Shown here piece after piece: positions 39,681 to 49,464 of a stretch of DNA of 64,000 nt. Position 1 is the first letter of the stretch. Each line of letters starts with the position of its first letter. The position numbers and the translations under genes are program-made. The stretch comes from Thermoleophilia bacterium (lineage in GTDB: Bacteria > Actinomycetota > Thermoleophilia > BMS3ABIN01), in contig JACUUL010000002.1 of the NCBI GenBank assembly GCA_014859345.1, positions 1 through 64,000 on the forward strand, in the 5' to 3' direction. The notes under the pieces were generated by a model. That model did not search any database and had not been told where the DNA came from. It worked only from the letters and a program-made list of their open reading frames with translations.

Positions 39681-40811
39681 CTATACTGGCCAGGCGCCCC
39701 TGCGGGCCAGCCGTGCCATCCACCGGGCGGCGCTCAAGCCGAAAAGAGCACCGGCCCCCATCATGGCCATCAGAGGCCCTTTTCCCTTTCCCTGAACGTC
39801 CAGTCCGGCTCCCTCAGGCAGATACTCCTGGAGCAGCTGACCCCATCCGGTCTCGGCTATCCGGCCCACGTGCCGCCGGCCCCGAAACGGATACCAGTAG
39901 TACTCCCTCAACAAGGCGGGCATGGGCATCATGCGCCGCCTCCCTCCGCCGAAGCGGAAGTCGACGCCGGCGATGCCGTCCCCCGTCAGATCAATTTCGC
40001 TGATTTCCCCGTTTCCTACTCCCCGCTCGGTGGCCATGCGGATATAATCGATCTCCATGGGATTGAAACCCATCATGCGGGCGGCCACGGCGTCCACGGC
40101 CACCGGGTCGGCGCCGGCGATGATGTAATCCTTGACGTAGGGAACCAGCAGGCACGGTCCCGGCCCGTCGCCGGAGATGGTGCCGTCGCTGACTGTGAAC
40201 ACGCCGCCGCACAATTCCTTCTGCAACGCCAGCAGATCAACCAGAAGCCGGTGAATCCCGGTTTTGTGCCACTGGTCATCCAGTAGCGCGTTGAAGCAGC
40301 TCATGGCGGAACCGCCTATAACTGTCAGCGCGTGGGTCTTAAGCGTGGGTAAATGAACGATGTTGTTCCCCAGAAAAGCACCGGGGACCAGAATGTCGCC
40401 CTCGCCAGCCAGCCTGTCCAGGATCATCATTTCCGCCTCCGGAGCAAACTGAACCCAATCATCCAGCTTGGCTTTCCATCGGGTAAAACCGATGTCATGC
40501 CTGGCGGCTGCGGACGTGAGGCCGTTCTGCTCTTCGGCGGATTCGGGCCGCGGTCCCGGCGCGCGTCCGGAAGCCACGCTTATCGCCTGCGGCAGATATC
40601 CGTCCTCGATCATCGCGCGGATGACCCCATCGAGCTGCCATGGCTCGGTTGAGGCGGAAGGATACCATTCCTGCCATTCCAGATTAACCTTGAGGAAGGT
40701 CTGCTTGCCCGGCGGCAGAAATTCCTGATATCCGGCCAGGCGCATAAGCCGTCCGTAATCGGCCAGCACCGTCCGGGGAGTCGTCTTTAAAACTGCGACG
40801 GTCGATTTCAT
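39681..40811 (-). CDS. DUF362-family protein
   Basis: FLKVNLEWQEW...HLPTLKTHALTVIGGSAMSCFNALLDDQWHKTGIHRLLVDLLAL; VAVDAVAARMMGF. Start MKSTVAV overlaps the recN stop. Confidence 0.8.
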   Translation of the reverse strand: MKSTVAVLKTTPRTVLADYGRLMRLAGYQEFLPPGKQTFLKVNLEWQEWYPSASTEPWQLDGVIRAMIEDGYLPQAISVASGRAPGPRPESAEEQNGLTSAAARHDIGFTRWKAKLDDWVQFAPEAEMMILDRLAGEGDILVPGAFLGNNIVHLPTLKTHALTVIGGSAMSCFNALLDDQWHKTGIHRLLVDLLALQKELCGGVFTVSDGTISGDGPGPCLLVPYVKDYIIAGADPVAVDAVAARMMGFNPMEIDYIRMATERGVGNGEISEIDLTGDGIAGVDFRFGGGRRRMMPMPALLREYYWYPFRGRRHVGRIAETGWGQLLQEYLPEGAGLDVQGKGKGPLMAMMGAGALFGLSAARWMARLARRGAWPV

Positions 40812-42502
40812 GAGATACTCCAGGATGGGGCACTGGCGGCATTCTCGAGCAGGCTGGCAGCGTGGGCCCGGGCCTTTTTGTCCGCGGGTTTCGAGCCCAT
40901 CATGCGGCAAAGCTCATCGATGATTTCCTCACCTTCGAGCCGGTTCACCCTGGTGGCTGTTTCTTCCAGTCCGCTTTCCTTGACAACTGAAAGGTGCGCG
41001 TCCGCGAAACACGCTATCTGGGGCAGGTGGGTGATGCATACTACCTGCGACCCCGCCGCCAGGCTCTTGAGCTTCGCACCCACCGCCAGGCCCGTCTCGC
41101 CGCCGATCCCCGCGTCAATCTCGTCAAAAACCAGAGTGGCCGCATCGCTTTCAGATGATGCCGAACTCTTGATGGCCAGCATAATACGAGAGAGTTCGCC
41201 GCCGGAAGCGGATTCCCTTACGGGCGAGGCTGGCATTCCGGGATTTGGGCTGACCAGGAACTCGACGGCGTCGGCTCCTGTGCTGACGGGGATATCCACC
41301 GGAGACAGGCGAACCCGGAAGTCGCACCGGTTGAAAGCGAGGTCGGCAAGATGTTTCATTGTTTCTCTCTCCAGATGGCCGCTTGCTTCGTTCCGCATCC
41401 CCCGGAGCTTTTGCGCCAGCGCCGCCATCTCCTGCTCAATTCCCGACAAATCCGCTTCCATCAGGGACTTGGCCCGGCCGTCATCAGTCAAACGCGCGAG
41501 CCGCTCGCTGGCTTTTTTCGCGAATTCGTTTATCTCCTCGATGCTGGCGCCGAACTTGCGCTTTAGCCGGCTGATCAGGTCCAGCCTCTCCTCCGTTTCC
41601 TGAAGGCGACCGGGGTCTCTGTGGACCGTCTCGCTGTACGAGCGGGCAAAACGGCCTATTTCTTCAAGTTCATAGAACCCTGCCGTCAGCCTCTCGGCCA
41701 TACTGTCAAGCTCCGTGTCGATGCCCCTTGACTTGTCGAGGCGGGACATTGCCGCCGCCAGCGCATCCAGGAAACCATCGCCGCTTTCATCCCGTCCCAG
41801 CAAGACGGCCAATCCGGCGGCGGCTTCTCCGAGCTCCTCCGCGGCCAGCAGCTTCTGACGCCGGGCCTCGAGCTCGGCATCCTCCCCGGGAACAAGGGCA
41901 GCCGATTCTATCTCAGCCACCTGAAAAGACAGCAGTTCGGCCTCCCGTTCCCCGGCTTCTGCGCTTCTGGCAAGCTCCTCGAGCCGGGCTGCCAATTCAT
42001 GGCGCCGTTTGTATAGAGTCTCATGCCGCTCCCGTGTCCCAAGCAGCTGCGGGCCGGCAAAAGCATCCAGGATATCCAGCTGCCTGGATGCCATCATCAA
42101 ACGCCTGTGTTCGTGCTGGGCGGAAAAAGCCAGCAGGCGGCCGGTGACCTGCTCCAGGACGGCAAGCGTAGTTGCCCGACCGCCGATATAAGCCCGGCTA
42201 TGTCCTTCCCGGCTGAGCCGGCGCCTCACGATCAGCTCTTCATCATCGGGGATGTCGAACACGCCCCCGATGTCGCTGAAAAAATCCGGCGGCACTTTGA
42301 AGATAGCTTCCACGGAGGCCTCGTCTGCGCCCGGCCTGATCAGGCTGCCGCCGGCGCGCGTGCCCAGAATAAGGGAGATGGCATGGGCCAGAATGGTCTT
42401 GCCGGCGCCGGTCTCGCCCGTGATCACATTAAGACCCCTTGACAGGACAAGGTCTGCCCGGGAAATCACAGCCAGGTTTTCGATTCTCAACTCCGACAGC
42501 AT
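40808..42502 (-). CDS. recN: DNA repair protein RecN
   Basis: MLSELRIENLAVISRADLVLSRGLNVITGETGAGKTILAHAISLILG; ESASGGELSRIMLAIK; VFDEIDAGIGGE. Confidence 0.96.
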   Translation of the reverse strand: MLSELRIENLAVISRADLVLSRGLNVITGETGAGKTILAHAISLILGTRAGGSLIRPGADEASVEAIFKVPPDFFSDIGGVFDIPDDEELIVRRRLSREGHSRAYIGGRATTLAVLEQVTGRLLAFSAQHEHRRLMMASRQLDILDAFAGPQLLGTRERHETLYKRRHELAARLEELARSAEAGEREAELLSFQVAEIESAALVPGEDAELEARRQKLLAAEELGEAAAGLAVLLGRDESGDGFLDALAAAMSRLDKSRGIDTELDSMAERLTAGFYELEEIGRFARSYSETVHRDPGRLQETEERLDLISRLKRKFGASIEEINEFAKKASERLARLTDDGRAKSLMEADLSGIEQEMAALAQKLRGMRNEASGHLERETMKHLADLAFNRCDFRVRLSPVDIPVSTGADAVEFLVSPNPGMPASPVRESASGGELSRIMLAIKSSASSESDAATLVFDEIDAGIGGETGLAVGAKLKSLAAGSQVVCITHLPQIACFADAHLSVVKESGLEETATRVNRLEGEEIIDELCRMMGSKPADKKARAHAASLLENAASAPSWSIS

Positions 42503-42585
42503 GGAAAACCAGTTTCCAGTCTCCGGGTTCCAGATCCATGAACCGGGCATCAACCCTCCCATACCGGAACATGAAAACCCGCAAA

Positions 42586-43437
42586 CTATTGTTTTATGAA
42601 CCTGTCCCGCAATTTCTTGAAGAAATCAGCGCCGGTCACCTGCACCAGCCGGGCCTTGTCTTCGGCTAAAACCACGGTGATGCTTCCTTCGGGCTCGAGC
42701 CCTGATTCCTCCCGTCCGTCGACATAGATATCTGCCTGGGATCCGATCGACCGGTTTGTGATGGTGACACTCTCCCCCGGCCCCAGCACGAGAGCCCTTA
42801 CCCTTAGCGTATGCGGCGCGATGGCGGTAAGGATAAAGGCATCCAGACCCAGAGACACCAGAGGGCCGCCCGTTGATAAATTATAGGCGGTGGAGCCCGC
42901 CGGCGTGGAGATCACTATACCGTCGCATCTTAGCGTATCCATCTCCACCCCATCCACCCCATAACCCAGATTGACCACGGAGCCCCCGGCGGGCTTGTGC
43001 ACTACTACATCATTGATCGCCAGGTGACGGTGCCCGGCGTGGGAAAATTCCAGCAGGCTCAGATCCACCTTCTCGTAGTGCCCTTCCATTATTCTTCTGA
43101 GGATGGTGGGGATTTCTTCCGGGTTTATGCCGGACAGGAAACCGATGCGGCCGAAGTTGACGCCCAGAATCGGCATCTTCATATCGCGGAAGCGGTTAAA
43201 AGCCCTGAGGATGGTGCCATCCCCGCCCAGCGCCAGGCACATCTCCACGTCTGTGCCTTCGAGGTCGGGGACCACCGAGGCCAATCCGTCCCGGCCGGCC
43301 TGAGGAAACTTGGCTACTTCGCTTTCGGGAAGGACTACCTCGATCCCCATCTCCCGGCTCAGATTGAGAACTTCCATCAGCGCCGGGCTGGTGGCGTCCG
43401 AACGCCGGTGAGTGATGACTGCGATTTTTCTGACCAG
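42586..43437 (-). CDS. nadK: NAD kinase; likely CUG start at 43437 (ORF track starts at internal ATG 43377)
   Basis: LALGGDGTILRAFNRF; NFGRIGFLSG; STPAGSTAYNLSTGGPLV; upstream in-frame LVRKIAVITHRRSDATSPAL preceded by AAGGAG. Confidence 0.9.
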   Translation of the reverse strand: MVRKIAVITHRRSDATSPALMEVLNLSREMGIEVVLPESEVAKFPQAGRDGLASVVPDLEGTDVEMCLALGGDGTILRAFNRFRDMKMPILGVNFGRIGFLSGINPEEIPTILRRIMEGHYEKVDLSLLEFSHAGHRHLAINDVVVHKPAGGSVVNLGYGVDGVEMDTLRCDGIVISTPAGSTAYNLSTGGPLVSLGLDAFILTAIAPHTLRVRALVLGPGESVTITNRSIGSQADIYVDGREESGLEPEGSITVVLAEDKARLVQVTGADFFKKLRDRFIKQ

Positions 43438-43473
43438 CTGTGGCTCCTTGAAATTTCGCTACTACTACGCCGC

Positions 43474-44376
43474 CTACGAAACCAGGCGGCCTCCCAGCGC
43501 TTCCATTGCCCGGCTGATCACCTCATCGACAACCTGCTCCTTGTCCACCCCCGGCACAGACCTCGCCTCAGCCTGCGCCACAGCGCTCCGCCCGTCGATC
43601 ATGTACATCAGGTACTCGATGTTCCCCTTGGGCCCGCGAACCGGGGACTCGACCAGGCCTCGGATCGTGATTTCCATATCGCTGAAATGGTCCCAAAGGC
43701 TAAGAAGCACCTGCCGGTGCACCCGCGGATCGCGCACCACGCCGCCCTTGCCAACCTTTTCCCGGCCGGCTTCGAACTGAGGTTTCACCAGGGCAACCAT
43801 CTCAAATCCGTGACGGAGACATTTTATCACAGCCGGCAAAGCTTTCTTCAAGGAGATGAAGGAAAGGTCCAGGCTGGCCACTTCGGGAAGCTCTGACAGG
43901 TCTTCGCACTCGAGGTATCTTATGTTCGTGCGTTCCAGGACCTGCACGCGGGGATCCTGTCTCAGGCGCCAGTCCAGCTGGCCATATCCGACATCGATGG
44001 CAATAACCCTGGACACGCCGTTCTGAAGCAGGCAGTCGGTAAATCCGCCGGTGGAGGCACCCGCGTCCAGCGCCACCCGGCCGGCCCAGTTGAGATCGAA
44101 GGCGTCAAAAGCCCGCTCCAGTTTGTAGCCGCCCCGGGATACGTACACCGGATCTTCCACCACCTCGACGTTGACGTCAGGCGGCACCTGCCGGCCGGCT
44201 TTATGCTCCACGTTCCCGTCCACGAGCACCAGGCCCGCCAGGACCGCGGCGGCTGCCCGAGAACGGTTGTCGAAGTAACCCCTCTGTACCAGGATCGTGT
44301 CAAGCCGGTGCCTGGATTTGCGGACGGGGTGCCTGGGTGGAGTTATCCTTCCCGGCTTCTGAGGCTTTTTTTTCAA
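43474..44376 (-). CDS. tlyA: TlyA family rRNA (cytidine-2'-O)-methyltransferase
   Basis: RLDTILVQRGYFDNRSRAAAAVLAGLVLVDG S4-like domain; ALDAGASTGGFTDCLLQNGVSRVIAIDVGYGQLDWRLR. Confidence 0.94.
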   Translation of the reverse strand: MKKKPQKPGRITPPRHPVRKSRHRLDTILVQRGYFDNRSRAAAAVLAGLVLVDGNVEHKAGRQVPPDVNVEVVEDPVYVSRGGYKLERAFDAFDLNWAGRVALDAGASTGGFTDCLLQNGVSRVIAIDVGYGQLDWRLRQDPRVQVLERTNIRYLECEDLSELPEVASLDLSFISLKKALPAVIKCLRHGFEMVALVKPQFEAGREKVGKGGVVRDPRVHRQVLLSLWDHFSDMEITIRGLVESPVRGPKGNIEYLMYMIDGRSAVAQAEARSVPGVDKEQVVDEVISRAMEALGGRLVS

Positions 44377-44442
44377 GTCATCTCCTGCGGGATGGTCAGA
44401 CCTGCGGATCCGTTTTGGCTCCCTGGAGAGACAGTTACCCTT

Positions 44443-46386
44443 TTATTCCTCTCCTGACACCAGCTTTCTGCCGGCGGGTATGACCTTTTCTATCAGCAGG
44501 CGATCACGAACGTATCCGGCTACGCCTTCGGGTGTAAGGCCAATGCCGCGCAACAGTTTGGCTCGGTTGCCGTGCGGGACGAAGGCGTCGGGGATGGCAA
44601 AGCTCCTTACGGGAATTCCAGGGTGCCGGGCCGAAAGCAGCTCTCGCACAGCCACGCCGAAGCCGCCCATGGCGGTCCCTTCTTCCACAGTCACTATAAG
44701 TTCATGCTCTGCAGCCAGGTCGAGAATCAGGCTGTCATCCAGTGGTTTTAGGAAGCGGGCGTTGACCACAGTGGGCCTTAGACCATGCCGCTCCGCCAGC
44801 AGCCGCGCCGCCCGCATGCATATCCCCACGCCCGTTCCGATCCCCAGAAGAAGCGCTCCTTCCCCCTGGTCCAGAATCTCCCCCTTGCCGGTGGGCAATA
44901 TCTCATAACGCTCCGGCATCGCCACGCCCCGTCCCGCCATCCGGGGATAACGCACCGCGGCCGGACGGCCCAGATCGATGGCCGTGTAAATCATGTGCTG
45001 CAGTTCCGCCTCGTCCCGGGGAGCCATCACGGTCAGGCCGGGAACCAGACGCAGATAGGCCAGGTCGAAGACCCCGTGATGTGTGGGGCCGTCATCCCCG
45101 ACCAGTCCGGCCCGGTCCAGCGCCAACACGACCGGCAGCTCCTGAAGGGCGATGTCCTGGATGAGCATGTCAAAGGCGCGCTGCAGGAAAGTCGAGTAAA
45201 TGGCCACCACGGGCTTGTAACCGCCGATTGCCAGGCCGGCGGCGAAGGTGACGGCATGCTCTTCGGCGATGCCCACGTCAAAAAACCTTTCCGGGTGCTG
45301 CTTCTCGAAGTGATAAAGTCCGGTGCCGCTTGACATGGCGGCGGTGATGGCGACAATTTTTTCGTCATCGGCCGCCATCCGGGCCAGACCCTGGCCGAAT
45401 GCCTCCGTATATGTGATCGGCCCCGGTTTCCGGATTGCCTTTCCGGTGCTGATCTGAAACGGAGCGATGCCGTGAAAAGTGTCGGGACGGGCTTCGGCCG
45501 GCTCATATCCCTTTCCCTTGGTTGTCTTGATGTGGATGAGCACCGGCCGCTCTATCTCCATGGCAGCCCGGATGCTTTTGCGCAGTGACTTGATATCGTG
45601 GCCATCGACGATGCCGATGTAGGCGAAACCCATCTCTTCGAACAGCATGCCGGGCACCAGGAAAGCCTTCATGCTCTCCTTGAGCGAGCGGCCGGCCCTG
45701 CTCAGGCCCGGGATCTTCTCGAGGCCGTGCTCAAATTCTTCCCTGAGCCTGTAGAGAGTGGGATCGAGCCGAAGCCGGTTAAGATACTGGGAGATGGCGC
45801 CCACATTTGGCTTGATGGACATCTGGTTGTCGTTGAGGATAACCATAAGCGGCGTCTTGAGATGGCCCGCCTGGTTCATGGCTTCGTACGCGATGCCGCC
45901 GGTAAGCGCCCCGTCGCCGATCACGACCGCCACATGCCGCCTCTCGCCGTCTTCGGCTTCACCGCCTGCCGCGGTATCGTCCGCGGACGACAGCCGGATC
46001 GCTTCCTTGATGCCCACCCCATAACTTATCGATGTGGAGCTATGGCCGGTTCCGACAATATCATGGGGAGATTCGCCCGGGTGGGGAAATCCTGAGAGCC
46101 CGCCATGCTGGCGGATGGTGTGGAACTCATGGGCGCGCCCGGTAATTATCTTGTGAGCGTAACACTGATGCCCAACATCCCAGATTATTCTGTCGCGGGG
46201 ACTGTCCAGCACGCTGTGCAGCGCCAGGGTCAGCTCCACGACCCCCAGGCTGGGAGCCAGATGGCCTCCCACCTTGGAGACGGCATTCACCATAAAAGCG
46301 CGGATCTCGTCCGCGAGCAGGCCCAGCTCATGATCGTTGAGGCGTTTCAGGCCGGCGGGAGATTTGACTTGTTCCAGAAGTGACAC
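44443..46386 (-). CDS. dxs: 1-deoxy-D-xylulose-5-phosphate synthase
   Basis: DRIIWDVGHQCYAHKIITGR; VIGDGALTGGIAYEAMNQAG; DGPTHHGVFDLAYL. GTG start at 46386. Confidence 0.97.
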   Translation of the reverse strand: MSLLEQVKSPAGLKRLNDHELGLLADEIRAFMVNAVSKVGGHLAPSLGVVELTLALHSVLDSPRDRIIWDVGHQCYAHKIITGRAHEFHTIRQHGGLSGFPHPGESPHDIVGTGHSSTSISYGVGIKEAIRLSSADDTAAGGEAEDGERRHVAVVIGDGALTGGIAYEAMNQAGHLKTPLMVILNDNQMSIKPNVGAISQYLNRLRLDPTLYRLREEFEHGLEKIPGLSRAGRSLKESMKAFLVPGMLFEEMGFAYIGIVDGHDIKSLRKSIRAAMEIERPVLIHIKTTKGKGYEPAEARPDTFHGIAPFQISTGKAIRKPGPITYTEAFGQGLARMAADDEKIVAITAAMSSGTGLYHFEKQHPERFFDVGIAEEHAVTFAAGLAIGGYKPVVAIYSTFLQRAFDMLIQDIALQELPVVLALDRAGLVGDDGPTHHGVFDLAYLRLVPGLTVMAPRDEAELQHMIYTAIDLGRPAAVRYPRMAGRGVAMPERYEILPTGKGEILDQGEGALLLGIGTGVGICMRAARLLAERHGLRPTVVNARFLKPLDDSLILDLAAEHELIVTVEEGTAMGGFGVAVRELLSARHPGIPVRSFAIPDAFVPHGNRAKLLRGIGLTPEGVAGYVRDRLLIEKVIPAGRKLVSGEE

Positions 46387-46387
46387 T

Positions 46388-47281
46388 TTATCTATGCCGT
46401 TCGTATATGTATCTGGTGATTCCGGCGAGGACCTCGGTGTTGCCTTCGTCATCCTCAAGGGCGGCAATCGCCCTGTCCCTGGCGTCCCGGGCCAGACGCT
46501 CCGATTGATCGAGTCCGTAGACGCTCACGCAGGTCCGCCTCATGAGACGCTCATCGGTCCCTGCTTTCTTTCCGAGCACAGCGGTTTCTCCGACGACGTC
46601 CAAAATATCGTCTTTAATCTGGAATAGCAAACCGATCTCCGCAGAGAAACGGCGAAGTTTTTTTAACTGAGGCGCGGATGCTCCGGCCAGCAGGCCGCCA
46701 CATTGGACACATGCCATAATCAGCCTGCCCGTTTTGAGAAAATGCAGGCGGCTAAGAGACTCCGCCTCCGGGCCGTTCGCCGCTTCCGCTTCTGTGCCGG
46801 TGATGCCGGCCACGTCCAGGTACTGGCCGCCGACCATGCCCTTGACGCCGGTGGCTGTGGCTATCTCGCCAATGACTTCCAGAAGAACCGCTGGCTCGGC
46901 CTCCTGCTTCCGGCTGATCAGCCTCAGAGCCTCCGCGAACAAGGCGTCGCCGGCGAGAATGGCCACGTTCTCCGCGTATCTCACGTGGCAGCTGGGCTGG
47001 CCGCGCCTGAGATCATCGTCATCGAAAGCCGGCAGGTCGTCATGGATGAGTGAATAAGTATGGATCATCTCTATCGCTGCTGCGGTGGGCAGCAGCCGCG
47101 AGGGATCGGCTCCGAATACCTGCCCGGTAGCAATCAAAAGCACCGGACGGATGCGCTTGCCGCCTGCCAGCAGCGAATAACTCATGGCCTCGGTAAGCAG
47201 GGAGACCGAAGCGTCCTCGCCATAACCGAGGCCGGCGAGGTATTCGTCGAGAAGAACGGTGAGATGTTCAGGATAGGTCAA
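46388..47281 (-). CDS. ispA: Polyprenyl (farnesyl/geranylgeranyl) diphosphate synthase
   Basis: LLAGGKRIRPVLLIAT; IHTYSLIHDDLPAFDDDDLRRGQPSCH; start uncertain (TTG 47281 proposed). Confidence 0.94.
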   Translation of the reverse strand: MTYPEHLTVLLDEYLAGLGYGEDASVSLLTEAMSYSLLAGGKRIRPVLLIATGQVFGADPSRLLPTAAAIEMIHTYSLIHDDLPAFDDDDLRRGQPSCHVRYAENVAILAGDALFAEALRLISRKQEAEPAVLLEVIGEIATATGVKGMVGGQYLDVAGITGTEAEAANGPEAESLSRLHFLKTGRLIMACVQCGGLLAGASAPQLKKLRRFSAEIGLLFQIKDDILDVVGETAVLGKKAGTDERLMRRTCVSVYGLDQSERLARDARDRAIAALEDDEGNTEVLAGITRYIYERHR

Positions 47282-47669
47282 GAGTTCTTTGCCCGCTCTC
47301 CCCTTCGCCCTCTTCCTCGTCTTCGCGGCCCGGTGAGCCGTAAACCACATCCTGGACCGCCCGGTCAAGCTTCCGGGAGCAGGCTATGGCCAGCTCGTTG
47401 GCTTCGGATATGAGCCTGACCGACTCTTTCCAATCGGTGTCGCCGGCTTCAAGCCGGCTGACGATGGCTTCCATGTGTCCGATCGACTGGTTCAGATCTT
47501 CGAGGGTGGATTTAAGGACGTCGCCCAGGGGGACTTCGGCGTGCTTTCCGGCAGAAGATCCGGCTTTTTCCTTTTCTAAAGGGCTTTCCACAAAGGTTCC
47601 CTCTTCTGAAGCAGTTTCTTCGAGGTTTGAATTTTCGGGCAATTTATCGGCGATGATTTCTCGATTCAA
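47268..47669 (-). CDS. xseB: Exodeoxyribonuclease VII small subunit-like
   Basis: LGDVLKSTLEDLNQSIGHMEAIVSRLEAGDTDWKESVRLISEANELAIACSRKLDRA. Confidence 0.8.
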   Translation of the reverse strand: MNREIIADKLPENSNLEETASEEGTFVESPLEKEKAGSSAGKHAEVPLGDVLKSTLEDLNQSIGHMEAIVSRLEAGDTDWKESVRLISEANELAIACSRKLDRAVQDVVYGSPGREDEEEGEGESGQRTLDLS

Positions 47670-48100
47670 TTGTCGTCTTCAGGGGCGCCCCGTTCTTCCT
47701 CGGCCACTTTCCCCAGGATTCCGTTGATCAGCGCCGCCGCCTCGCGCGAGCAGAAACGCTTGGACAGCCGCACGGCCTCGTCGATACTCACTTCCACCGG
47801 GATATCCCCGCGCTTTCTGATCTCGTAAAGCCCGATCCGGAGGATGTTTCTCTCCAGGGCCGCCATCCGATGGGCCGGCCAGCCGATCGCATGAACGTCG
47901 ATCTCGGCATCCAGTTCACCCACATCCGCCAGCACCCCTTCGACCACATCCCGGGTAAAAGCGGAGGCCTCATGGCCGCGTTCCTTCCTGAGGCTATTAT
48001 ACAACTCTTCCGGCGCCGCGCCGGTGATGTCATGTTGATACAAAACCACCATCGCGTCGCGCCTGGCCTGCCGGCGGGATATGGTATGAGCCTCGTCCAT
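47666..48100 (-). CDS. nusB: Transcription antitermination protein NusB
   Basis: ISRRQARRDAMVVLYQHDITG...ALERNILRIGLYEIRKRGDIPVEVSIDEAVRLSKRFCSREAAALINGILGKV. Confidence 0.95.
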   Translation of the reverse strand: MDEAHTISRRQARRDAMVVLYQHDITGAAPEELYNSLRKERGHEASAFTRDVVEGVLADVGELDAEIDVHAIGWPAHRMAALERNILRIGLYEIRKRGDIPVEVSIDEAVRLSKRFCSREAAALINGILGKVAEEERGAPEDDN

Positions 48101-48110
48101 GGTTGCGCGT

Positions 48111-49460
48111 TTAAATATTCAGCCTCTCCGCGTTCTCCTCAATAAACGCCGTGGTGTACCTGCCTTCAAGGAAGTCCGGGATGCCAAGAATATCCTTGTG
48201 AAGATCCTTGTTCGTGATCAGGCCCTCGATGACGTATTCATCCAGAGCCCTGGCAGCCCGCCGGATCGCCGCGGGCCGGTCAATGTCCCAGACGATTAGC
48301 TTCGTCAGCAGCGAGTCGTAAAATACAGGCACCGTGTAACCTTCATAGAGATGTGAATCTATCCGGATGCCTGGCCCGCCGGGCGGCACGTAACGCGTGA
48401 CGGTGCCTGTATTGGGGCGGAAATCGTTGGCCGGGTCCTCGGCGTTAATCCGCAGTTCGATAGCATGCCCCCGCGGCTGGATGGGTCCGGTAATCGGCAG
48501 GAGGTCGCCTCGTGCCACCTTGATCTGCTCGCGAACTATGTCAACGCCCGTGACCATCTCCGAGACCGGATGCTCCACCTGCACCCGGGTATTCATCTCC
48601 ATAAAATAAAAATTTCTATCTTCATCGACCAGGAACTCGATGGTGCCGGCGTTCTCGTAACCGCTGGCGCGACAGGCGGCGATGGCTGCTTCGGCCATCT
48701 TCTGCCGGGTATCCCAGTCGAGATGCGGAGAGGGTGATTCCTCGATCAGCTTCTGGTGGCGGCGCTGAACCGAACAGTCGCGTTCTCCCAGGGTCAGCAC
48801 GGACCCTGCCTTGTCCACGATCACCTGAATTTCTATGTGATGCGGGCCCTTGATGGCTTTCTCGAGATAGAGAGCGCCATTGCCGAAGGCGCTTTCCGCC
48901 TCGCTTCTGGCCATCTGGAACATGCTGTCGATATCTGCCTCCGATTCTGCCAGGCGCATTCCGCGCCCGCCGCCGCCAGCCGCAGCCTTTATCATCACCG
49001 GATACCCGAACTCATCGGCCATTTTACGGGCGTCAGAAACGGATACCACCTCGCCGTTGGAACCTGGAATAACCGGGATCATTCCTTTATGCATTATCTG
49101 CTTTGCCAGTGACTTGTTGCCCATGCGGCGCATGATATCGGCTCCGGGCCCGATGAAAACCATGTCGCTGTCCTCACAGGCCGTTACGAAATCAGGGTTC
49201 TCAGCCAGAAAACCGTAGCCGGGATGGATGGCGTCGCAGCCGGTTATCTCGGCGGCGCCGATGATGGCGGGAATCCGCAGATAGCTGTCGATCACCGGCC
49301 CGGGTCCGATACAGACGGTTTCATCGGCTTCGCGCACGTGCAACGACGAGGAGTCGGCCTCTGAGTAGACGGAAACGCAGGGGATATCCAGCTCACGGCA
49401 GGCGCGAATCACGCGCAGCGCCACCTCTCCCCTGTTTGCTATGAGAATCTTGGCGAACAA
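48111..49460 (-). CDS. accC: Biotin carboxylase subunit (acetyl-CoA / pyruvate carboxylase)
   Basis: FAKILIANRGEVALRVIRACREL; IKAAAGGGGRGMRL; FYFMEMNTRVQVEHPVSEMVTG. Confidence 0.96.
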   Translation of the reverse strand: MFAKILIANRGEVALRVIRACRELDIPCVSVYSEADSSSLHVREADETVCIGPGPVIDSYLRIPAIIGAAEITGCDAIHPGYGFLAENPDFVTACEDSDMVFIGPGADIMRRMGNKSLAKQIMHKGMIPVIPGSNGEVVSVSDARKMADEFGYPVMIKAAAGGGGRGMRLAESEADIDSMFQMARSEAESAFGNGALYLEKAIKGPHHIEIQVIVDKAGSVLTLGERDCSVQRRHQKLIEESPSPHLDWDTRQKMAEAAIAACRASGYENAGTIEFLVDEDRNFYFMEMNTRVQVEHPVSEMVTGVDIVREQIKVARGDLLPITGPIQPRGHAIELRINAEDPANDFRPNTGTVTRYVPPGGPGIRIDSHLYEGYTVPVFYDSLLTKLIVWDIDRPAAIRRAARALDEYVIEGLITNKDLHKDILGIPDFLEGRYTTAFIEENAERLNI

Positions 49461-49464
49461 GGTT

